A stretch of DNA of 64,000 nt, from NCBI RefSeq assembly GCF_004023625.1, contig NZ_RPDJ01000007.1:308017-372016 (forward strand), given 5' to 3'. The notes below the pieces were generated by a model. That model worked only from the letters and a program-made list of their open reading frames with translations, searched no databases and was not told the DNA's origin. Position numbers and translations under genes: made by a program. The stretch comes from Streptomyces cavernae. Lineage in GTDB: Bacteria; Actinomycetota; Actinomycetes; Streptomycetales; Streptomycetaceae. Below are positions 48,654-57,152 of this stretch, piece by piece; positions within the stretch are counted from its first letter, which is position 1; each line of letters starts with the position of its first letter.

Positions 48654-51281
48654 GTGGGGCATGGAGTGCCGGAACTCGTACTGGAATCGAATGGACGAAC
48701 CTGGACGCTCGATGCGTCCAAGACCTACACCCTCGGACGTGATCCGCAGGGCGATCTCGTGTTCGACGACGCCAGAGTCTCGTGGCGTCACGCCACGATC
48801 AGCTGGAGCGGCCGTAGTTGGGTCATCGAGGATCACGGCAGCACCAACGGCACATTCGTGCAGGGGCACCGGGTTCACCACATGGAGATCGGCCCCGGCT
48901 CGCATGTCTACCTCGGCAACGCGAACGACGGTCCACGGCTGAACGTCTCCGGTTCCGGCGCGGCGGTCGGCACACCGCAGCAGGCGCAGCCCCGGCAGGA
49001 GGCACAGCCCCGCCGGCAGCCGTACGCGGCCCAGGGCGCCGGTCCCGGCTGGGCCCAGCAGGCACCCGCGCAGCAGCAGGCACCGCAACAGGCCGCGCAG
49101 CAGGCGCCGCAGCAGGGCGCACGGCAGGTTCCGCAACAGGCCGCGCAGCACGAGTGGCCGGAGCCGCCGGAGCCGCATGAGCCGCGGCAGTCGCAGCAGC
49201 CGAAGGTTCCGCAGCAGAGCGCTCCCGGTGGTGGCGCGGGGGCGCCGCCGGTCTACGGCGACCGCAGCCCCACGACGTTCCACCGGCTGGACCTCGGCCG
49301 GGTGATGCGCATCGGCCGTGCCCTGGAGAACGACCTGGTCGTCTCCGACCTGCAGGTCTCCCGCCACCACGCCGAGTTCCGCGCCACGCCCGACGGCCGC
49401 TTCGAGATCCGTGACCTCGGCTCCCACAACGGCACCTACCTCAACGGCATGGCGATCGCCAAGGGCGGCTCCGCCCTGCTCGGCACGGCCGACATCGTGG
49501 GTGTCGGCCACTCCACGTTCCGGCTGGTCGGCGACCGCCTCGAGGAGTTCGTCGACACCGGTGAAGTCTCCTTCTCCGCACGCCACTTGACGGTCACCGT
49601 CGACGGCGGCAAGCAGATCCTGAAGGACGTCTCCTTCGGTGTCCCGGAGAAGTCGCTGATCGCGGTCATCGGCCCGTCCGGCTCTGGAAAGTCCACGCTG
49701 CTCAAGGCCCTCACCGGCTACCGCCCCGCCAACCAGGGCGACGTCCTGTACGACAACCGCAACCTCTACAAGCAGTTCGCCGAACTGCGCCAGCGCATCG
49801 GTCTGGTTCCGCAGGACGACATCCTGCACAAGGAGCTGACCGTCAAGAAGGCGCTCAAGTACGCGGCGAAGCTCCGCTTCCCCGCCGACACCAGCGAACA
49901 CGAACGCTCGGAGCGCATCGACGAGGTGCTGCGCGAGCTGAAGCTGGACATCCACAAGAACAAGAAGGTCACCTCCCTCTCCGGCGGCCAGCGCAAGCGT
50001 GTCTCGGTGGCCCTGGAGCTGCTCACCAAGCCGTCGCTGATCTTCCTCGACGAGCCCACCTCCGGACTCGACCCGGGCATGGACCGCGATGTCATGCAGC
50101 TGCTGCGGGGCCTCGCCGACGACGGCCGCACGGTCCTGGTGGTCACCCACTCGGTGGCCGAACTGGCACTCTGCGACAAACTTCTGGTCATGGCGCCCGG
50201 CGGGGCGGTGGCGTACTTCGGCCCGCCCGAGGAGGCCCTGAACTTCTTCGGCTACGACACCTGGGCCGATGTGTTCTCCGCCTTCGAGAACTACCGCGAC
50301 TACGACTGGGCGGGGCGCTGGAAGGGATCCCAGCACTACCAGATGTACGCCGCGGACATCGACGCGGTGGCACCGCAGTCGGCGCAGATGCCCTCCGCCA
50401 AGGCGATGAAGCCGAAGAAGCCGCAACGCTGGGGCTCGCAGCTGATCACCCTGACCCGCCGCTACGTCTCGGTGATCGCCTCCGACAAGGGCTTCCTCGC
50501 CCTGATGGTGATCCTGCCGGCGGTGCTCGGCGTGGTCAGTCTGCTCATCGACCCCGACAAGGGCCTGCTCCCGAACGTCAACCCGAAGTCCGGCAAGATC
50601 ATCCCGAACGGCACGGCCACCACGGTGCTGCTGATCCTCGCGGTCGGCGCCTGCTTCGCGGGTGCCGCCAACTCGGTCCGCGAGCTGATCAAGGAGCGGG
50701 TGATCTACGAACGGGAGCGCGCGACCGGCCTGTCGCGCTCCGCGTATCTGATGTCCAAGGTGATCGTCCTCGGTGCCATCACCGTGCTGCAGGGCTTGAT
50801 GGTCGGTGCCATCGGCTTCTACAGCCGCGAGATCCCCGAGGAAGGACTGATCCTCAAGAATCAGGTGCTGCTGGAGCTGTCCATCCCGATCATGGCGCTC
50901 GGCTTCACCTCGATGATGTTCGGCCTGATCATCTCCGCGCTGGTGAAGACCGCCGAGAAGACCATGCCGCTGCTGGTGATGTTCGCGATCATCCAGGTCG
51001 TCTTCACCGGCTGTCTGTTCATCCTGAACGGCACCGTCGGCGTCAACGAGTTCTCCTACCTGATGCCGTCGCGCTGGGCGGTGGCAGCGGCCGGGGCCAC
51101 GCTGGACTTCAACAAGATCAGCCCGAATCCGGACGACCCGACCAACACCGACCCGCTGTGGGAACACACGGTCACGGCCTGGAGCATGGACATGGCGGCG
51201 CTGCTCGCCCTCGGCGTCCTCTGCGGCTTCCTCGTCTCCCGCTTCCTGCGGCGACACGAGCCCGAGGTCATGCGCAAGTAG
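48654..51281 (+). CDS. FHA-FHA-ABC-ABC2 fused transporter
   Basis: 875 residues; GTG at 48654 with GGGGGA 7-12 nt upstream, GTG at 48666 is an alternative. Order: FHA domain 1 (about 8-95, RVSWRHATISW, HGSTNGTFV), a Gln/Pro/Ala linker (about 100-195), FHA domain 2 (about 200-290, VSRHHAEFRA, GSHNGTYLNG), ABC ATPase (Walker A GPSGSGKST near 341, LSGGQRKR near 442, LIFLDEPTSGLD), then an ABC-2 permease of six helices (about 595-870). It is a half-transporter of the ABCG type with phospho-threonine-reading domains, so export is probably controlled by Ser/Thr kinases. The substrate is unknown. Confidence 0.93.
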   Translation: MGHGVPELVLESNGRTWTLDASKTYTLGRDPQGDLVFDDARVSWRHATISWSGRSWVIEDHGSTNGTFVQGHRVHHMEIGPGSHVYLGNANDGPRLNVSGSGAAVGTPQQAQPRQEAQPRRQPYAAQGAGPGWAQQAPAQQQAPQQAAQQAPQQGARQVPQQAAQHEWPEPPEPHEPRQSQQPKVPQQSAPGGGAGAPPVYGDRSPTTFHRLDLGRVMRIGRALENDLVVSDLQVSRHHAEFRATPDGRFEIRDLGSHNGTYLNGMAIAKGGSALLGTADIVGVGHSTFRLVGDRLEEFVDTGEVSFSARHLTVTVDGGKQILKDVSFGVPEKSLIAVIGPSGSGKSTLLKALTGYRPANQGDVLYDNRNLYKQFAELRQRIGLVPQDDILHKELTVKKALKYAAKLRFPADTSEHERSERIDEVLRELKLDIHKNKKVTSLSGGQRKRVSVALELLTKPSLIFLDEPTSGLDPGMDRDVMQLLRGLADDGRTVLVVTHSVAELALCDKLLVMAPGGAVAYFGPPEEALNFFGYDTWADVFSAFENYRDYDWAGRWKGSQHYQMYAADIDAVAPQSAQMPSAKAMKPKKPQRWGSQLITLTRRYVSVIASDKGFLALMVILPAVLGVVSLLIDPDKGLLPNVNPKSGKIIPNGTATTVLLILAVGACFAGAANSVRELIKERVIYERERATGLSRSAYLMSKVIVLGAITVLQGLMVGAIGFYSREIPEEGLILKNQVLLELSIPIMALGFTSMMFGLIISALVKTAEKTMPLLVMFAIIQVVFTGCLFILNGTVGVNEFSYLMPSRWAVAAAGATLDFNKISPNPDDPTNTDPLWEHTVTAWSMDMAALLALGVLCGFLVSRFLRRHEPEVMRK

Positions 51282-51312
51282 CGCAAGTCGACGCACCGGT
51301 CGGCGTGCAGGA

Positions 51313-51348
51313 CGAAGGGCGGCACCTCACCCGGGGTGCCGCCCTTCG
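51313..51348. terminator. Bidirectional terminator between FHA-ABC and SLT genes
   Basis: CGAAGGGCGGCACC (51313-51326), loop of 8, GGTGCCGCCCTTCG (51335-51348): a perfect 14-bp stem between convergent stops at 51281 and 51384. Confidence 0.88.
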
Positions 51349-51383
51349 CCGTACGTACCGAGGCCCAGAGGTCCCCGGGGGCC

Positions 51384-52184
51384 TCAGTACGGGCCGTTGA
51401 CGTTGTCGATCGAACCGTAGCGGTCGGCCGCGTAGTTGGCGGCGGCGGTGATGTTGGCTACCGGGTCGTAGATGTCCCAGGAGGTGCCGGGGACGTGGTA
51501 GGCCTGGAACGTCGGCGGGATGACCTGCAGCAGGCCCTTCGACGGGACGCCGTTGATGGCGTTGATGTCCCAGTTGTTGATGGCCTTCGGGTTGCCCGAG
51601 GACTCCCGCATGATGTTCTTGTGGAGCCCGTGGTAGCTGCCCGGGATGCCGTTCTTCTTCATCACGTCGAGCGACTCACGGATCCAGCCGTCGAGGTTGT
51701 TCGGGTAGGTCTTCGCGGCGACCTGCTTCATCGCGGGGCGTGCGGCGGCCCGGCTCGCGGCGGCCTTCTTCTTGCGCTCCTCCTCGGCCTTCTTCTGGGC
51801 CGCACGCTTCTTCGCCGCGGCCTTCTCGGCCGCCTCCTTCTTCGCGGCAGCCTCGGCCTTCTCCTTGGCGTCGGCCTTCTCCTTCGCCTCGGCGGACTGC
51901 TGCTTCGCCTCGGCGGCCCGGGCCTTCAGCTCGGCGCCGGCCAGCTGGTCGGTGACGCCGGCCCGCACCTCCTTGACCGGCCGGTCACTGAAGGCCGCCG
52001 CGGAGACCGCGGTCTCGTCCGTGGTCGTCTGGGCGTCGGAGGGCATCAGCGAGAAGGTGAGGGAGGCGGCACCGAGAGCGGCGACACCGGCAATGCCCAG
52101 CCTCTGCTTGTGCTTGGTGGTGAGGTTGCGCTTGACGGTGATGTTGGGGCGAATGCGGCGAAAAATGTCGTTGTGCAGGGGCAT
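51384..52184 (-). CDS. Secreted lytic transglycosylase (SLT domain)
   Basis: 266 residues; ATG at 52184. A basic N-terminus and hydrophobic helix (LGIAGVAALGAASLTFSLMPSDA) make an export signal. An Ala/Lys/Glu coiled coil (about 90-150) follows. The C-terminal SLT domain carries the catalytic Glu in NIMRESSGNPKAINNWD, then GLLQVIPPTFQAYHVPG and NITAAANYAADRYG. It cleaves peptidoglycan glycan strands, probably during growth or germination. The coiled coil may bind the wall or partner proteins. Its ribosome binding site can be masked by a hairpin (52193-52217). Confidence 0.9.
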   Translation of the reverse strand: MPLHNDIFRRIRPNITVKRNLTTKHKQRLGIAGVAALGAASLTFSLMPSDAQTTTDETAVSAAAFSDRPVKEVRAGVTDQLAGAELKARAAEAKQQSAEAKEKADAKEKAEAAAKKEAAEKAAAKKRAAQKKAEEERKKKAAASRAAARPAMKQVAAKTYPNNLDGWIRESLDVMKKNGIPGSYHGLHKNIMRESSGNPKAINNWDINAINGVPSKGLLQVIPPTFQAYHVPGTSWDIYDPVANITAAANYAADRYGSIDNVNGPY

Positions 52185-52192
52185 GGGTGAAG

Positions 52193-52217
52193 GACCTCTT
52201 CGAATAGCTCGGAGGTC
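52193..52217 (-). promoter_or_regulatory. Possible ribosome-binding-site-masking hairpin
   Basis: On the transcript, GACCTC (52217-52212) can pair with GAGGTC (52198-52193), which contains the likely Shine-Dalgarno of the SLT gene. The loop is 13 nt. The rest of the 276-bp upstream region has a second inverted repeat (CCGCGG...CCGCGG near 52260-52280) but no recognisable riboswitch consensus. Confidence 0.4.
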
Positions 52218-52460
52218 GCTCTCGCATCGGGTGGGGACAGGGTGTTTCCGACACAAACGCCGCGGGTAAGCAACCGCGGCGCCGAGCGACGGGAGCCATT
52301 CTTAGCGGCCGCAAAATTCTGTGGCAAAGGTGTGACGTACGACCTCGCTTAGTGGACAGCGGACCGGCAAAACGGGACAGATCGGCACGTCTGCCCCGCT
52401 CACCGGCGAGCTACAACCTCCTACACGCCTTCGTACGTGACGTAGCTCCTATGTGCGGCC

Positions 52461-53603
52461 TCACATCGGACCGGCCTCGATCTCACCATTAGTTGCTTGA
52501 GCAATGCTCTGTGTGAGGGGATCCCCGCCCGGCAGCAGGAGGTGCGCATCGCCGAACTCGTGCCACAGGTATCGCCCGGCCAGCGCCTCCTCGTAGCCCC
52601 GCTCCAGCGCCTCCCGGCCCGCGATCGCCTCCAGCATCAGCAGGTGCGAGGCCTCCGGCTCGTGCAGCCCGGTCAGCAGCCCGTCGACGACCCGCACCCC
52701 GTGCTGCGGCGTCACCACCAGGTCGGTCCAGCCCTCCCGGGCCCGCACCACCCCGTCCGGGCCCACCGCCGACTCCACGGCGCGCACCGCCGTCGTCCCC
52801 ACCGCCACGACCCTGCCGTCCCCCGCCTTCACCGCGTTGATCAGCCGCGCCGACGCCTCCGGCACCGCGAAACGCTCCTGATACGGCGGCTCGTGCGCCT
52901 CCGTCGACGCCACCCCCGTATGCAGGGTGACCGGCGCGAACTGCACCCCCCGGCTCACCAGCTCCGCCACCAGCCGCGCCGTGAACGGCCGCGCCGCGCT
53001 CGGCATCTCCGCACTGCCGGCACCGTCGGACGACGGCAGCGCGAACACCGTCTGGTAGGCCGACAGCGGCTGGTCCCGGGCCGTGTACGAGTACCGGATC
53101 GGCCGCCCGTGGCGCCGCAGCAGTCCCAGCACCTCCGCCCCCGTCACCCGCCCCCACCACAACCGCGCGTTCCCCGCCGCGAGCGGCGCCTCCAGCACCA
53201 GCCGCGCACCGCCCCGCAGCACCACCTCCACGCCCTCGGCGCCCGCACGCGCGCGTGTGGTGCCCCGACCATCGGGATCCCGCAGCTCGACGGCCCAGCG
53301 CCCGTCTTCGCCCGGCGAGGAGAAATGCACCACCACGCGCGCGTGCCCCCATCGCCCGTCCACCGCGGCGGCCAGCGTGGGGGAGGTGTTGACGACCAGC
53401 AGATCCCCGGCTTTCAGCAGCCCGGGCAGATCCCGGAACGTGTGATGCGTCACCTCGGTCCCGCGCGACACCATCAGCCGCACCGCGTCCCGGTCCAGCC
53501 CGGGCCCGCGCTGCTCGGCCGGGACCCGCGCCAGCAGTTCCTCCGGCACCTTCCCCCACTTCCGGCCGCGCTCGAACGGATGGAGTCCCATCGCGACGGT
53601 CAT
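52461..53603 (-). CDS. queA: QueA-like S-adenosylmethionine:tRNA ribosyltransferase-isomerase
   Basis: 380 residues; ATG at 53603 overlaps the upstream SDR stop (ATGA). QueA-family blocks: GDLLVVNTSPTLAAAVDGR near the N-terminus, GRPIRYSYTARDQPLSAYQTVFA, and FAPVTLHTGVASTEAHEPPYQERF in the C-terminal half, ending HEFGDAHLLLPG. QueA adds the ribosyl part of SAM to preQ1 in tRNA to make epoxyqueuosine. No other queuosine gene is near, so the exact role here could differ from E. coli QueA. It forms a two-gene unit with the SDR. Confidence 0.85.
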   Translation of the reverse strand: MTVAMGLHPFERGRKWGKVPEELLARVPAEQRGPGLDRDAVRLMVSRGTEVTHHTFRDLPGLLKAGDLLVVNTSPTLAAAVDGRWGHARVVVHFSSPGEDGRWAVELRDPDGRGTTRARAGAEGVEVVLRGGARLVLEAPLAAGNARLWWGRVTGAEVLGLLRRHGRPIRYSYTARDQPLSAYQTVFALPSSDGAGSAEMPSAARPFTARLVAELVSRGVQFAPVTLHTGVASTEAHEPPYQERFAVPEASARLINAVKAGDGRVVAVGTTAVRAVESAVGPDGVVRAREGWTDLVVTPQHGVRVVDGLLTGLHEPEASHLLMLEAIAGREALERGYEEALAGRYLWHEFGDAHLLLPGGDPLTQSIAQATNGEIEAGPM

Positions 53604-54295
53604 CGCCCCTCCAGCAGGGAGGGCGCCCCGTACCGGCCGCTCGCCGGCCGCTCGTCGATCAGCCGCAGGAAGGCCGGCACCACATCCTCGGGCGCGGGCC
53701 GCGGATCGGGATCGTCCGGCACGGCCGCCGCGTACAGATCCGTGGCCATGTCCCCGGGGTCGACCGCGTACACCCGCAATTCCGGCTCCTCCTCCCCGAG
53801 CACCGCCGACAGGTGGTCCAGCGCCGCCTTGGACGCCCCGTAGCCGCCCCACGTCTCGTACGCCTCGGCCGCAGCGTCCGAACTGACGTCGATCACGGTG
53901 CCCGCCGCGGACTCGCGCAGCAGCGGCAGCGCCTCCTGGACCAGCCCCAGCGGCGCGACGACGTTCACCTCCAGGGCCCGCCGCAGCCCCTGAAGAGGCA
54001 GCGCCTCCAGCCGCACCAGCGGCTCGGCGCCCAGCGCGCTCGCGTTGTTCACCACCAGATCGACCCCGCCCAGCCGCCGCGCCGCGGCCACCAGTTCCGC
54101 ACGGTGCCCGGCATCCGTGACATCCCCCGGCAGGCCCTCAACGCGCGTGCCGTACGCCGACAGCGCCCCCGCCGCCTCCTTCAGCGCCGTGGGGGTCCTG
54201 GCGTCCAGCACCAGGTCCCACCCCCGTTCCGCCAGGGCCGCGCCGAGCGCCCGCCCCAGCCCCTTCGAAGCCCCCGTGATGATCGCTACGGACAT
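53600..54295 (-). CDS. SDR family oxidoreductase, coupled to queA-like gene
   Basis: 231 residues; ATG at 54295. Motifs: IITGASKGLGRALG cofactor loop, VVNNASALG, IDVSSDAAAE serine and YGASKAAL (Tyr-x-x-x-Lys). An Arg in LDARTP after the second strand suggests NADP(H). The short length and the DPGDMATDLYAAA tail resemble sepiapterin-reductase-like SDRs. The 4-bp overlap with the queA-like gene links it to pterin/deazapurine-type chemistry only by context. Confidence 0.87.
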   Translation of the reverse strand: MSVAIITGASKGLGRALGAALAERGWDLVLDARTPTALKEAAGALSAYGTRVEGLPGDVTDAGHRAELVAAARRLGGVDLVVNNASALGAEPLVRLEALPLQGLRRALEVNVVAPLGLVQEALPLLRESAAGTVIDVSSDAAAEAYETWGGYGASKAALDHLSAVLGEEEPELRVYAVDPGDMATDLYAAAVPDDPDPRPAPEDVVPAFLRLIDERPASGRYGAPSLLEGR

Positions 54296-54468
54296 GACAA
54301 CCGTCCCCTCTTCGTCAGCACTGACCTCACGCTAGGAATCCGCCCGCGTCGCCCGCCTCGTACGCGGGCCGCAACGGACCAGGGCACTTCGCCCTAGGAC
54401 CACGGACCCAGTCCACGGCGGCCACCGGTCCGATACGCGCTGTCACACCCGCCGGGTACGTTGAGGTC

Positions 54469-55614
54469 ATGAGCCAAGGACCCCGGTCCGGCCTCGCCGC
54501 GGTGAGCTCCGCGCTGCTGGCCATGAGCCGACACCTCGAGGTGCGCGACGTCCTCAAGACGATCGTCGCCTCGGCCCGCGAGCTGCTCGACGCCGAGTAC
54601 GCCGCGCTCGGCGTCCCCGACGACCACGGCGGCTTCGCCCAGTTCGTGGTCGACGGCGTCAGCGACGCCCAGTGGAAGGCCATCGGTCCGCTCCCGCGCC
54701 AGCACGGCATCCTCGCCGCGATGCTCCACGAGGCGAAGCCCGAGCGGCTCGCCGACGTCCGCACGGACCCCCGCTTCGAGGGCTGGCCCAGCGCCCACCC
54801 CGAGATGTCCGACTTCCTGGGGATGCCCATCCGCGACGGCGACGAGGTCATCGGCGCGCTCTACCTGGCCAACAAGAAGTGCCACAAGCCGGCGGGCAGC
54901 TGCGGCTTCACCGAGGACGACGAGGACCTCCTCGCGATCCTCGCCCAGCACGCCGCGATCGCCCTCACCAACGCCCGCCTCTACGAACGCAGCCGCGAGC
55001 TGACGATCGCCGAGGAGCGCTCCCGACTCGCCCACGAACTGCACGACGCGGTCAGCCAGAAGCTCTTCTCGCTCCGCCTGACCGCCCAGGCCGCGGCGGC
55101 CCTCGTCGACCGCGACCCGTCACGCGCCAAGGGCGAACTGCAGCAGGTGGCGGCGCTCGCCGCCGAGGCCGCCGACGAACTCCGCGCGGCCGTCGTCGAA
55201 CTGCGCCCCGCGGCCCTCGACGAGGACGGCCTGATCGCGACGCTGCGCACCCAGATCCAGGTCCTCGACCGCGCCCACAGCGCGCGCGTGACCTTCACCA
55301 GCAACGGGGTACGGGCCCTGCCGGCCGCCCAGGAGGAAGCACTCCTGCGTGTCGCCCAGGAAGCCCTGCACAACGCGCTCCGGCACGCCGGGGCGGAGTC
55401 GGTCGAGGTCACCCTCGACCGCCGGGGCCCCGCCGCCGTCCTGCGCGTGACGGACGACGGAGCCGGCTTCGAACCCACGGCGATACGCCGCGCGGGACGC
55501 CACCTCGGCCTGGTCTCCATGCGGGACCGCGCGAGCGGGGTCGGTGGAAGGCTGACCGTGGAGTCGGCACCCGGCAAGGGAACGACGATCGAGATGGAGG
55601 TCCCCGGTGGCTGA
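54469..55614 (+). CDS. GAF-domain sensor histidine kinase (HisKA_3 type)
   Basis: 381 residues; ATG at 54469 with TTGAGG upstream. A GAF domain (about 25-165, VLKTIVASARELLDAEYAALGV, DFLGMPIRDGDEVIGALYLANK) is followed by the HisKA_3 dimerisation helix ERSRLAHELHDAVSQKLFSLRL with the phospho-acceptor H192. A HATPase domain follows (EEALLRVAQEALHNALRHAGA, VTDDGAGF, GVGGRLTVESAPGKGTTIEM). There is no membrane helix, so it senses a cytoplasmic ligand or redox state through GAF. The cognate regulator overlaps its 3' end by 8 bp. Confidence 0.93.
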   Translation: MSQGPRSGLAAVSSALLAMSRHLEVRDVLKTIVASARELLDAEYAALGVPDDHGGFAQFVVDGVSDAQWKAIGPLPRQHGILAAMLHEAKPERLADVRTDPRFEGWPSAHPEMSDFLGMPIRDGDEVIGALYLANKKCHKPAGSCGFTEDDEDLLAILAQHAAIALTNARLYERSRELTIAEERSRLAHELHDAVSQKLFSLRLTAQAAAALVDRDPSRAKGELQQVAALAAEAADELRAAVVELRPAALDEDGLIATLRTQIQVLDRAHSARVTFTSNGVRALPAAQEEALLRVAQEALHNALRHAGAESVEVTLDRRGPAAVLRVTDDGAGFEPTAIRRAGRHLGLVSMRDRASGVGGRLTVESAPGKGTTIEMEVPGG

Positions 55615-56248
55615 CGCGATCAAGGTGCTGCTCGTCGACGACCACCAGGTGGTCCGCCGCGGCCTGCGCACCTTCCTGGAAGTACAGGACGACATCGAGG
55701 TGGTCGGAGAGGCGGCGGACGGCGCCGAGGGGGTCACCCGCGCCGAGGACCTGCACCCCGACGTGATCCTCATGGACGTCAAGATGCCGGGAACGGACGG
55801 CATCGAGGCCCTCCGCAAGCTCCGCGCGCTCGACAACCCCGCGCGCGTGCTCATCGTCACAAGTTTCACCGAACAGCGCACGGTCGTCCCGGCCCTGCGC
55901 GCCGGTGCCGCCGGATACGTCTACAAGGACGTGGACCCCGACGCGCTGGCCGGTGCCATCCGCTCGGTGCACGCGGGCCACATCCTGCTCCAGCCGGAGG
56001 TGGCCGAGGTGCTCCTCTCCCAGGAGGAGACGAACGCCACCCAAGGCAGAGGAGGTTCACTCACCGAACGAGAACGCGAGGTGCTGGGCCTCATCGCCGA
56101 CGGCCGCTCCAACCGCGAGATAGCCCGCGCCCTGGTCCTCTCCGAGAAGACGGTCAAGACCCACGTCTCCAACATCCTCATGAAGCTGGACCTCGCCGAC
56201 CGCACCCAGGCGGCGCTCTGGGCGGTGCGCCACGGAGTAACGGGCTGA
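55607..56248 (+). CDS. NarL/LuxR-type response regulator
   Basis: 213 residues from GTG at 55607, inside the kinase 3' end. The receiver domain has VLLVDDHQVVRRGL and the phospho-acceptor D57 in VILMDVKMPG. The HTH_LuxR domain (about 148-205) reads LTEREREVLGLIADGRSNREIARALVLSEKTVKTHVSNILMKL. It forms a two-component pair with the GAF kinase. The chaplin gene lies 122 bp downstream in the same direction; regulation of it is possible but not shown. Confidence 0.95.
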   Translation: MADAIKVLLVDDHQVVRRGLRTFLEVQDDIEVVGEAADGAEGVTRAEDLHPDVILMDVKMPGTDGIEALRKLRALDNPARVLIVTSFTEQRTVVPALRAGAAGYVYKDVDPDALAGAIRSVHAGHILLQPEVAEVLLSQEETNATQGRGGSLTEREREVLGLIADGRSNREIARALVLSEKTVKTHVSNILMKLDLADRTQAALWAVRHGVTG

Positions 56249-56327
56249 ACCAAAGATTCACTCGCTCGGGTGCACATCACCCGGACGGCGTACCCTCCCC
56301 ACCACAACCGCCGTTCTTCAGTGCGTG

Positions 56328-56345
56328 CTGCGGCAAGTGCCGCAG
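56328..56345 (+). promoter_or_regulatory. Hairpin in the chaplin 5' leader
   Basis: CTGCGGCA AG TGCCGCAG: perfect 8-bp complementary arms (in practice a 7-bp stem with a 4-nt loop), 25 nt before the GTG of the chaplin gene. A weaker hairpin, CGGGTG/CACCCG (56267-56283), follows the response-regulator stop and may end that message. Confidence 0.55.
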
Positions 56346-56370
56346 TGATCGCCGAGAAGGGTCGAATGAA

Positions 56371-56616
56371 GTGAAGAACCTGAAGAGGGTCGCCGCGGTC
56401 ACGATGGTGGCGGGTGGCCTGGTCGCCGTCGGCGCCGGCATGGCCTCCGCCACCGACGGCGCGCACGCGGGCGGCCACACGTCGAACTCGCCGGGCATCG
56501 GATCGGGCAACCTGATCCAGGCGCCGGTGCACGTCCCGGTGAACGCGGTGGGCAACACGGTGAACGTCATCGGCGCCCTGAACCCCGCCTTCGGCAACCA
56601 GGGCGTCAACCACTGA
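56371..56616 (+). CDS. chpE: Cysteine-free short chaplin (ChpE-like)
   Basis: 81 residues from GTG at 56371. A signal peptide (to about ASA, residue 27) precedes one chaplin domain: SPGIGSGNLIQAPVHVPVNA, GNTVNVIGALNPAFGNQG. The two cysteines that most chaplins have are replaced (Ala in PVNAVGN, Gln in GNQGVNH), as in ChpE of S. coelicolor. Chaplins are secreted amyloid-forming surfactants that coat aerial hyphae; ChpE is one of the species needed for viability-like or early surface roles in that organism. Followed by a strong terminator. Confidence 0.93.
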   Translation: MKNLKRVAAVTMVAGGLVAVGAGMASATDGAHAGGHTSNSPGIGSGNLIQAPVHVPVNAVGNTVNVIGALNPAFGNQGVNH

Positions 56617-56629
56617 TTTCCCCCACCAC

Positions 56630-56662
56630 AGGCCCCGCGACCGTCCCCGGTCAGCGGGGCCT
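56630..56662 (+). terminator. Terminator after chpE
   Basis: GGCCCCGCGACCG (56631-56643), loop TCCC, CGGTC then a bulged A and GCGGGGCC (56648-56661). A 13-bp stem with one bulge starts 14 nt after the stop. Confidence 0.88.
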
Positions 56663-57152
56663 TCGCGTACGCTCCCCGCCAACAAGAGCCCACCGGGCTG
56701 GCACAAGGGGCGGTGCCGGGCTCTCCGCCCGCAGGGGCGGGAGGGAAGGGTGCCCACGCGTACCCCCATGGCGGGTAGTCGCGAACGGACGCAAGGGGAG
56801 GTGCCGGGACTCTCCGCCCGCAGCGGCTGGCGCTCGGACCAGCCAGACCCTCCGTGAAACACGCAACGCTCCCCCACTCTCGGCTTCGCTCGAGCGGGGG
56901 GACCCGCATGACCAAGGACGGAGAGTCCGGCACGGCCCCGCCCCCAAAACCGGCAGCAGGCGAAATGCTCAGCCACCCCCCACCGCCAAGCCGCCCCCAG
57001 ACCGCACAACGAACAGCAGGCACACCAGCCGGCAACTCACCCACCCGCCAAGCCGCCCCCAGCCAGCCGGCCACACAACAAACAGCGGGAGCAGCCACCC
57101 ACCCCACCAAGCCACCCACCCCGCCAAGCCGCCCCCCACGACCACCACGCGG
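56663..57152. repeat. 490-bp gene-free region with three repeat families
   Basis: Contains a near-duplicate of GGTGCCGGGCTCTCCGCCCG (about 56711-56733 and 56801-56823). A palindromic element CTCCCCCACTCTCGGCTTCG...GAGCGGGGGG lies at about 56868-56902; similar elements are common between Streptomyces genes as I recall. The 17-18-mer CCGCCAAGCCGCCCCCAG occurs at 56983-57000 and 57045-57062, with a shorter copy at 57121. The Pro-rich frames through it are not gene-like. Confidence 0.75.

Noticed and set aside
52185..52460. c-di-AMP (ydaO) riboswitch before the SLT gene
   Set aside because: Expected conserved GAAUC/GGGGAACC blocks are not seen on the transcript strand.
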